This document shows, one piece after another, positions 57,498 through 64,000 of a stretch of 64,000 nucleotides of DNA. The DNA is from Pogonophryne albipinna. Its lineage: Eukaryota; Chordata; Actinopteri; Perciformes; Artedidraconidae. The notes under the pieces are model-generated. The model had not been told where the DNA came from. It saw only the letters and a program-made list of their open reading frames with translations, and did not search any database. The stretch spans positions 39,653,759 to 39,717,758 of the forward strand of contig CM053249.1 in the NCBI GenBank assembly GCA_028583405.1. Reading direction: 5' to 3'. Every line of letters begins with the position of its first letter. The stretch's first letter is position 1. The translations under genes and the position numbers were made by a program.

Positions 57498-58966
57498 GCC
57501 CAATCCCTGCTGGAGGAAATGGACAGCTCATACAAAGGTCTCGCTCTACACTCGGCAGTTAGGTGGCTAAGCTGTGGAAAGGTTTTGGAGCGGTTTGTTG
57601 GCTGCTTTGATGCCATGAAGGCCTTCCTGGCCGAAAAAGGCCAAGACTTTCCAGAGCTCGAGGACGAGAAATGGGTCGTGAAACTTATGTTTCTCACAGA
57701 TATTACTGGACACCTCAACGAGCTCAATTTGAAACTGCAAGGCGCAGGTCAAACTGTTTTGGACATGTTTGACACATGGAAGGCTTTTGTTGGAAAGCTG
57801 ACAGTTTTTTCAGATGACGTGGCCACCTCCACTTTCCGCTACTTCACCCACTTAAGGGAGCCGTCCACGCAGCACAGCATCAGCACCGCTGAAATATGCA
57901 CATACATCAGCGAGCTAGAGTCGGAGTATGGACCCATGTTCTCTTTCTTGATCAAACCCGACAGCTTAGATGGACATGAACTGGATGTATCTGTGATAGA
58001 CTGGCTGGATACACAGGACATGATAATGCAGCTGATTGAGCTGAAGAGTTCAACACTGTGGATGACGAAGTTTGCGGAGTTGCGGAAACAGCTGGAAACC
58101 ACGGCAAGACATGATCACAGCACTTGCATCTTCACCTGTTGGATATCTCTACCGGAGAAGTTCAGCTGTGTCAGGAAAATTGCATTGGCTTTGCTGACAG
58201 TCTTTGGCTCAACATATCTCTTTGAGCAGATATTCTCGCACATGAAGAGCGTGCTCAGCCCCTCCCGCAGTCGTTTGACAACTGACCACTCTGAAGCTTG
58301 TGTGCAACTTAAAGTGACAAAGTATGATCCGCAGATAATGGAGCTCAGCAAAGGAAAGCAGGGCCAAGGATCACATTGACTGGTTTATTTGTAGCACACA
58401 TGGCTTTGCCTAATAGAGCTCTTTGTCCCGGTTTCTTATTTCTTCTTCGATGTGGATATTTTCATAACCATAGCAGCATTGTTATATAGTGCTCATATTT
58501 CAGTTTGTTAAATTTCATTCCCTTTTTTAACATTTGCTGCCCTTGCAAAACTTTGTATATGAGGGAGTCTCATTGAAAGCAGTATGCTGAAATGGCAACT
58601 GTGCATATAATTTGTTACCACAGGGCTTAAAACTAATTACATACTAAAAAACGATTTGTTAAGTTTATTGCTGAAGCATTGTTGTATAGTGCTCATATAT
58701 AATTTCAATGTTCTGATTATGGGAGAAAAATTGCCGATATGGATGGAATAAAATCCGATGGAGATAAAAAAAAATGGAAGTGGTGTCACAATTAAAGTTA
58801 ATGTTGATATGGCACACTCAGGGCCGCCCCTCGCGGAGGGAGCCTCATCTGATGCGCAAATGCAGCGCACCTTTATGCCCTTATGCGGATACATGCGCAT
58901 AAGAGTCCGGTGTGCGAGGAAAATGATTCTGATGGCACGTCATATCAAAAAGGTTGCCGACCCCTG

Positions 58967-59456
58967 GTTTAGAGCAACAGCCTTTCTGATGCTTCTGAAT
59001 GATTCATTGGTTGATGAATGCTATGTCTGCACTGATGCTGTTGTTTCTGAAATGTATATGTGAGCAGATGATTTACTAACTAAACAGACTTCCGTACGGC
59101 ATGCACAAATGTTACTGCTGATACCACCTTTTTTCTTGTTCCGTCACACCGGCAAATCATGTTTTATAAATGTCAAAGGGCCGATACAAAATTCACACAT
59201 GGACTATTTTAAATCCTTTAGCGCAAAGCTGATTAGGGGTGTCCTTTGTGCATCTTATAATTACCTCCCTGTCAAACACACTGCTCTTCCCCACTAATTA
59301 ATTTTTTTATTAGGTGGTTTTTGCATCTATTTCTTTCACACAAGCTTGTCGTGGCCTCGTAAAAGATTAAGGCCGAAATAATTCCTTGGTCTACCGACTT
59401 TACAAATTGGTCATGTCACTGAGAACTTCAGATGGGACACACAGAAGGCTTAAGAG
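58967..59456. other. Unassigned stretch
   Basis: No gene or element end apart from the hAT target duplication at its right edge (59449-59456). Confidence 0.4.
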
Positions 59457-60758
59457 TAGGGTTGGGTATCGTTTGAATTTCCACGATTCTGATTCCGATT
59501 CCGATTCTACTTTTCGATTCCGGTTCTTAACGGTTCTCAATTCCTATTCTTTGAGGGGCAGGGTAAAAAAAAAACATTTAAAAACAGTTCTTGTTGAGAA
59601 AAACAAGCATATCTGCCTTCTCAGGCATACCGGGAAGACATGTTTGAACATTTTAAAGCAAAATGCTTCAATCTGGTCCACTTTAAGCAGAATTACTAGA
59701 GACTAGATCTAGGGGGTACAACTCTAAACACCCATATGAAAAAGATCAGTTTACATTTTAATAATTAAATAAGTATGTGAACATAACCAATAACCTACCA
59801 TGGCCAATAACAAATACATGTAACGTTTTTTTTTTTTGTTGTTCATTCATATCTTATTTTACTATTTTATTTATGCATATTTTTGTATCTTTCCAGTTTA
59901 AAACGATATGTCTGGTTTACTCTCCTATAGTATACATTGGAATGATTTCAAACCTGTTTTATCCCAATCATTATAAAGGAGTGCCTTGGAAATATGTGTT
60001 TACATAAATTGTGATCAAAACGTTTGAGACCCACTGAGATAACTTGGACTAAAGTGAACTATCTAAACACTCAGAGTCCTTTACCTCACTGAGCTGTAGT
60101 TATCAGCCTCAGTCTGACTGGAGAGGACTCTCCCTCCACATCATTGTAGAAACATCTTCTTCTTCCGTTAGAGCAGCTAGCACCAGATGCTAATAACAAC
60201 AGCGCGTACCGGTGCACCCTCCCTCTCTCCCTCACTCGCTCCCACGCTCACTCGCACTTTGGCTGTGAGCTGCGGGTGCCAGATAAGCCAACATCCCCCA
60301 TTTTCATCACTTACAGTGCCCATCGTACAGGGCAAATGAAAAGTGTAACCGGGATGAAAAGGGTGTTACATTTACTTAATTATGAATGTTGTTACATCAA
60401 GGCCGAACATTAGGATGAGCACCAACGGTAAAAAAAAATCCCTCCCAGAGCTGTCAGCGCAGCACCTCCACAGATCTGGCGCCCTAGGTGAACATCCGCC
60501 AGTGCGACGGGCTGGCCCTGGTCTCAGGTTACGCTGTAGGAAGTGTAGGTAAAACCTTAGATATATAAACCATGATATAAACACGTGTTTATATCGGTTT
60601 ATATATATCTATGGGTACAACGCTACATTTCCCGCCCCGCCGCAGTCATACAGTAGGCTACAGAGAGCGGCGAGAAACATTTCCTCGGGCATTGAAAAGC
60701 GGAACCGAAATTCACATGTCTAAATGATGCCGTTGGAATCGAAATGTACCCAACCCTA
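59457..60758. mobile_element. hAT element with perfect 8-bp target duplication
   Basis: The ends TAGGGTTGGGTATCG and the inverted TGTACCCAACCCTA are flanked by CTTAAGAG on both sides (59449-59456 and 60759-60766), an exact 8-bp duplication. Subterminal GATTCCGATTCCG repeats follow the left end. Its interior is largely another hAT (59766-60520). It is inserted just upstream of, or within the terminal repeat of, the DIRS element at the right end of the window. Confidence 0.9.
59766..60520 (-). mobile_element. Inverted copy of the hAT at 43.5-45.4 kb, nested
   Basis: The minus strand matches 43476-43626 and 44761-45353 in order, with small gaps. The outer end reads GGGCTGGCCCTG. This copy lacks the TTAA element found in the other copy and so provides its empty site at about 60366-60392. 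The inner end is truncated at about 59766. Confidence 0.85.
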
Positions 60759-60766
60759 CTTAAGAG

Positions 60767-61035
60767 TCACCATATAACCTGCTTAACACAGGTTATATTT
60801 CACACAGGCTCCGCCCTCTACTGGACTCTATGGGTACTACTCTCTATCATGCTGTGCGTGCTTTCACCTACTGAGTTACGTAAACGTAGCCGGCCAATCG
60901 GGGCGAGCCTACCTGAATGCGCGTGCAGGCCCATAGTATATAAGGCGGCTACACCCCCCGCCCACTATCCTTTTTCTCTTCAGACGAGCTGACAAAACCG
61001 AATGAGAGTTAAACGAACGAAGATTACAAACGAAA
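60767..61035 (+). promoter_or_regulatory. DIRS leader with TATA box (copy B)
   Basis: G+C-rich sequence with GAGTTACGTAAACG (compare the TACGTA centre of DIRS copy A) leads to TATATAAGG at 60937-60945, about 90 bases before the first ATG at 61036. It is probably the left terminal repeat and promoter of the DIRS element. Confidence 0.5.
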
Positions 61036-61422
61036 ATGGACTCACCATTATTGGAAGCTCGGCCATGCCCCACCTGCCCTGGTTTGATCGCGGGGGCGGA
61101 TCCATATCGGCTTTGCTTTGAATGTCTGGGGGCCGGACATTCCCCGACCTGCAGTGCCTGTCGGGCGCTCCCGCGACTCCGACGGCAGCATCGCGTGGAC
61201 CATTTCCGGCACGCACAATATGCCGTACCTGACATCGATTCTCAGGACCAAGACGACGTGGAGGTGGTGGAGATGGACCACGAGGTGGACGGGGAGGTGC
61301 CGTTTGTCTTCGCCCTTCCAACGGGCCGCGCTGCTCCGTTCGTCGAGGAGGAAGAAGACGAGGACTTCTCACTATCGGACGTTTCTGGCCACGAGGGTCC
61401 ACCACGCAGATCTGTTTGCTAA
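61036..61422 (+). pseudogene. DIRS gag-like protein, N-terminal part
   Basis: The frame has a Cys-rich start (CPTCPGLIAG, CFECLGAGHSPTCSACRAL) and a strongly acidic segment (EEEEDEDFSL), then ends at 61422. Cys-rich N-termini followed by acidic stretches are usual in fish DIRS gag proteins, as I recall them. In another frame the sequence continues past the stop, suggesting a frameshift near 61400. Confidence 0.65.
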
Positions 61423-61512
61423 GATTTCCCGCTGGTGATGGCCGTGGCAGCGGAGCGTGTGGGCCTCCTCCGCTACCACCCAGACCGGTGAGCCGACTCC
61501 GTCAGGGGTTTT

Positions 61513-62406
61513 ATGGCCCAGCCAGCTTTTGTGTCGCCCCCGCTGCCGGACATATGGCAGTGCGTGGAGGCAACATGGCGGCAACCCCTGAGAGCGAGGG
61601 CTTCAGTTGCCGGAATGGCGGGGTTGCTGAGGGTGCAGGGCCACTCGGACTCGGTGTGTCCCGGTGTGCCCCCCCTGGATGAGAGCCTGGCGGCCCATCT
61701 TCTTCCCCAGGCAGCATGTTGGGCGGAGGGGAGAAGACCCCTGCCCCCGCTGCCTCGTGACCATGAGGCGTTGGAGTACCTGGATAGGATATTCCGCCTC
61801 GGGGCACAGATGGCCGCGGCGGCCAACAATCTGGCCGTGTTGGGGGTATCCTTAATTACCCCTCAACAGGAAGCCTCCGCCTCCTCGTCACTGGACGACC
61901 CGGGCGATTATGCGGACCGCTGCATCGGACAGATTAATAATCTGGTTAACGGTGCAGCGGCTGCAGCTGGCCGGGTGTTGTCCCTAGCCACAGCGGGGTC
62001 ACGCCATGTGTGGTTGGGACTTACGGCACTGTCAAGATCGGACCGTGACGATCTCCTGGGAGCCCCCATATCCACGGCAGGGCTCTTCGGGTCCGTTACC
62101 GTGGTAACACAGCGCTTTCGCCGCTTGGAGGAGGAGAGAGAGCAGCTCAGTCGGATGCTGCCGCTGGCTCTCCCTCAGCGGGGCGAGCGCGGGCCGACAG
62201 TGAGGAGGAGAGACAGGCGTAGGGCCGGATCACCCATAGCTCCCGCTGCCTCTTCTGCTCTCCCGCCCAGTTCTGCGCGGCGGTACCAGAGGGCCCCACG
62301 AGGCCAGGCTGGGCGGTCCCGCGTCAGCAGAGGACCGCGGGCTGGGGGGCGGGCGGAGGCAGCGTCCCGGCGGAGAGGGCTCTCTCCACCCAGGACGCAA
62401 GGATGA
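61513..62406 (+). pseudogene. DIRS gag-like protein, C-terminal part
   Basis: A 297-codon frame contains PDIWQCVEATWRQPLRARAS, GVPPLDESLAAHLLPQ and Ala-rich helices, and ends in an Arg/Ser-rich basic tail that could bind nucleic acid. The pattern of PD-x4-V-x2-W and PPLD-x-AAHL-type motifs agrees with DIRS gag. It is probably the continuation of the frame ending at 61422; whether one frameshift or an untracked deletion separates them is not settled. Confidence 0.65.
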
Positions 62407-62949
62407 ATCCCACCTCCTCTGTGTATGATCCATCTGTGTATGTAAATAAAAATAATTGCATATATTCCAGTTTGAGATTCATTCCTTTCCACAATCCTGC
62501 ACTTCACTATAATGCCTGTACGGATTCCCCCCTCGCCGCCCCAGTTGTAATTCCAGTACAGGAAGCAACCAGCGGGCGCGCGCATGTGATAAACCGCAGG
62601 AAGCACTATCAGAATGCTATGCGAGTACAGGGGCATTATGAGCGGCGTGAGGTTGTTAGAAAACACATCGCGCCTTGTGTAAAAGCTCAGTTTAATGCCT
62701 CTTTCTCTCTGAGAGAAAACAGCATTTTTGGCGGAGCGCGCGCTCTCACGGTAGCGTGCTGTGGTGCGTTCAGGAACCTCAGTGGAAAATCAGTCGTTTT
62801 TTTCTCAGAGTGAAAACTGCATTATTGAAAAACGGCCCTTTCTGTGTCAGCCCCTCATGGGTCAAACTTCCTTTTATGGAGGGTTTGACGGCGGAGTGGG
62901 CCACCAGAGAGTATGCTTCATAGCTGCAGCTCCGCAGCTGATTGCACAT
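62407..62949 (+). other. DIRS region between gag and reverse transcriptase
   Basis: Short, mutually overlapping frames and no domain I recognise. In DIRS elements the pol frame starts near here and overlaps gag. The true start of pol cannot be fixed from this sequence. Confidence 0.4.
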
Positions 62950-64000
62950 CCCTAACACAATGTTATGGGGAATGGAAAATCAGTTGTGTGTTAACAGAGT
63001 GGATAGACAGGACACTGAGACTGGGTTATTCACTCCAGTTTTGCAGCGTCCCTCCTCCATTCAGAGGCATAAGAGAGGTAAATCTGTCATCCCAAGAGGA
63101 GATAGGTTTCCTCTCAGCAGAGGTTCAGGCCCTGTTGCAGAAACAGGCGGTGTCTGTTGTGCACTCTCAAAACAGAGAGAAGGGGCACTATTCCCTGTAC
63201 TTTCCGGTTCCCAAGAAAACAGGAGAATTCATGCCCATTCTGGATCTTCGGGGCCTGAACCAGCACATTGCATGCAAAAAGTTCCATATGTTGACTATGA
63301 AACAGTTACTGGGACTGGTGCAGCCAGGCGATTGGTTTACAACCATCGACCTGAAGGACGCTTACTTTCATGTTGAAATTGCTCCAAAGCACAGAAAGTA
63401 TTTGCGTTTTGCCTTCCAGGGGATAGCCTACGAGTACAACAGACTGCCGTTCGGCTACTCCCTACCCCCACGCACGTTCAGCAAATGTGTGACCACAGTG
63501 CTGCAACCGCTGCGCGACCATGGCATGAGGGTGTTCTTTTATCTGGACGACCTCATAGTCATGGCCAGGTCCAGGGAATGGGCAATGTTTCACACAGCCC
63601 AGTTGATCCTTCACCTAACCAAGTTAGGTTTTGCGATCAATTGGAAGAAGAGCTCCCCCATACCTCACCAGCAGGTAGAATATCTGGGGGTGATGCTCGA
63701 TGCAGGCAGGCTACGGGCCACCCTGACAGAAAGCAGACATGCGTCCCTGTTGCGGGCGGTCTGCAGGCTGTGTCAGGGGGCGACGGTGACAGCTTTGACC
63801 ATCATGCAGACTTTGGGTCTCATGCCGGCAGCTCACTCCGTAGTGCCACTCGGACTCTTGCATGCACGTCGCATGCAGAGGTGGTTTATCGGCCTTCGTT
63901 TAGATCTCAAAAGACACAAACGGCGTCTGGTGACCATCCCCCCCTCAGTAGAGAGCAACCTCCGATTCTGGGGATCCCCAGAGAATCTGCGGAGGGGAGC
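62950..64000 (+). CDS. DIRS reverse transcriptase (open at window end)
   Basis: One frame stays open from at least 62950 to the edge. It contains LGYSLQFCSVPPPFRG, HYSLYFPVPKKTGEFMPILD, MLTMKQLLGLVQPGDWFTTI, DLKDAYFHVEIAPKH, the catalytic FYLDDLIVMARSRE (about 63533-63574) and VEYLGVMLDAGRLRATL, followed by DIRS-type sequence such as LLHARRMQRWF and ESNLRFWGSPENLRRG. The enzyme would make circular DNA that the element's tyrosine recombinase inserts without a target duplication. No stop was met, so this part may be functional. The start is not visible; the remaining RNase H, recombinase and possible methyltransferase lie outside. Confidence 0.88.

Larger units (their letters stand above)
56576..58379 (+). 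pseudogene. hAT transposase (ZBED5/SCAND3/GTF2IRD2-like)
   Basis: Coding begins in mid-protein with a VKRHFETKH block, the end of a BED-type finger. It continues with SGYGKQANTLKAFATANNDS, a Ser/Thr-rich segment, and from 57060 a catalytic part (FSVALDESVDVNDIPRLAVM, FVATDGAPAMVGRNKGAV, LHCIIHQENLCAK). After the palindrome it resumes at about 57495 with LLEEMDSSYKGLALHSAVRW and ends with the hATC dimerisation region (LLTVFGSTYLFEQIFSHMKS, then SRLTTDHSEACVQLK). Related host genes derive from such transposases. Lesions are the missing N-terminus, a retroposon tail (about 56975-57062) and the inverted duplication, so it is not functional. Confidence 0.88.
56576..58966 (+). mobile_element. hAT (ZBED5/SCAND3-like) transposon, 5' truncated
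   Basis: The right end is GGTTGCCGACCCCTG (inverted CAGGGGTCGGCAACC), matching the left end of the hAT at 10783. The left end and the BED finger are missing where the retroviral LTR begins. The interior is a transposase gene disrupted by a small retroposon tail and an inverted duplication. Confidence 0.8.
60767..64000 (+). mobile_element. DIRS retrotransposon (copy B), left part
   Basis: Leader, gag-like frames and an open reverse transcriptase run rightward to the window edge. RNase H and the tyrosine recombinase that define DIRS elements would lie beyond 64000. The reverse transcriptase is much better preserved than in copy A. Confidence 0.85.

Noticed and set aside
56576..58379. Domesticated ZBED5/SCAND3-like host gene
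   Set aside because: The transposon end is still present at 58966, and the frame is disrupted by a retroposon tail and an inverted duplication.
61473..61829. Minus-strand frames opposite DIRS gag
   Set aside because: They are shadows of the G+C-rich gag frame on the plus strand, without family motifs.

Overview
This window looks like repeat-dense nuclear DNA of a ray-finned (teleost, probably percomorph) fish. The evidence is the mix of mobile elements: DIRS-type tyrosine-recombinase retrotransposons, an L2 LINE, L1-like LINE pieces, many hAT transposons, TTAA-target elements with short non-autonomous relatives, a SINE ending in the fish-typical tail that includes GTAAGTC(G/A)CTTTGGA, and several related endogenous retroviruses. 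I found no convincing host gene. Every longer coding stretch I can explain belongs to a mobile element, and most are broken.

Layout. 0-3.5 kb: a hAT end, a tRNA-derived SINE, a possible piggyBac N-terminus and a decayed DIRS element. 3.5-10 kb: a transposon with long inverted arms (3550-9961) sits inside a DIRS terminal repeat. It is itself interrupted by a hAT element and a TTAA element, and it carries spliced HECT-type (G2E3-like) exons plus a zinc-ribbon exon on the opposite strand. 10-17 kb: a hAT element with a perfect 8-bp target duplication, and TTAA elements nested in each other. 17-21 kb: a nearly intact L2 LINE broken by one stop and one lost base. 21-26 kb: a BED-finger hAT interrupted by a THAP-domain transposon, then a short hAT relative. 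26-29 kb: a non-coding tandem repeat block. 30-34.5 kb: an L1-like fragment and an unclassified DDE-transposase-like gene.

35.6-56.6 kb is mostly retroviral, reading leftward. Copy A (about 38.7-43 kb) has gag, an integrase tail and the start of env. Copy C (47.1-47.6 kb) is an internally deleted scrap. Copy B (48.6-56.6 kb) has gag, protease, reverse transcriptase, RNase H and the start of integrase, with a tRNA-Trp primer site and probable LTR; a BED-finger hAT interrupts its pol. Between A and C lies a LINE split by a nest of hAT and TTAA elements. 56.6-59 kb: a hAT transposase gene disrupted by a perfect 50-bp inverted duplication. 59.5-60.8 kb: a hAT element with a perfect target duplication. 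60.8-64 kb: a second, better preserved DIRS element running off the window end.

How it fits together: this is layered transposon insertion. Several insertions can be checked inside the window because another copy of the target, without the insertion, is present. The most unusual items are the HECT/zinc-ribbon transposon, the unclassified DDE gene with an SH3-like tail, the TTAA element with a foldback element inside its coding exon, and a recurring purine-rich motif in retroviral copy A. All homology statements come from reading translations and recalling families; no database search was possible.
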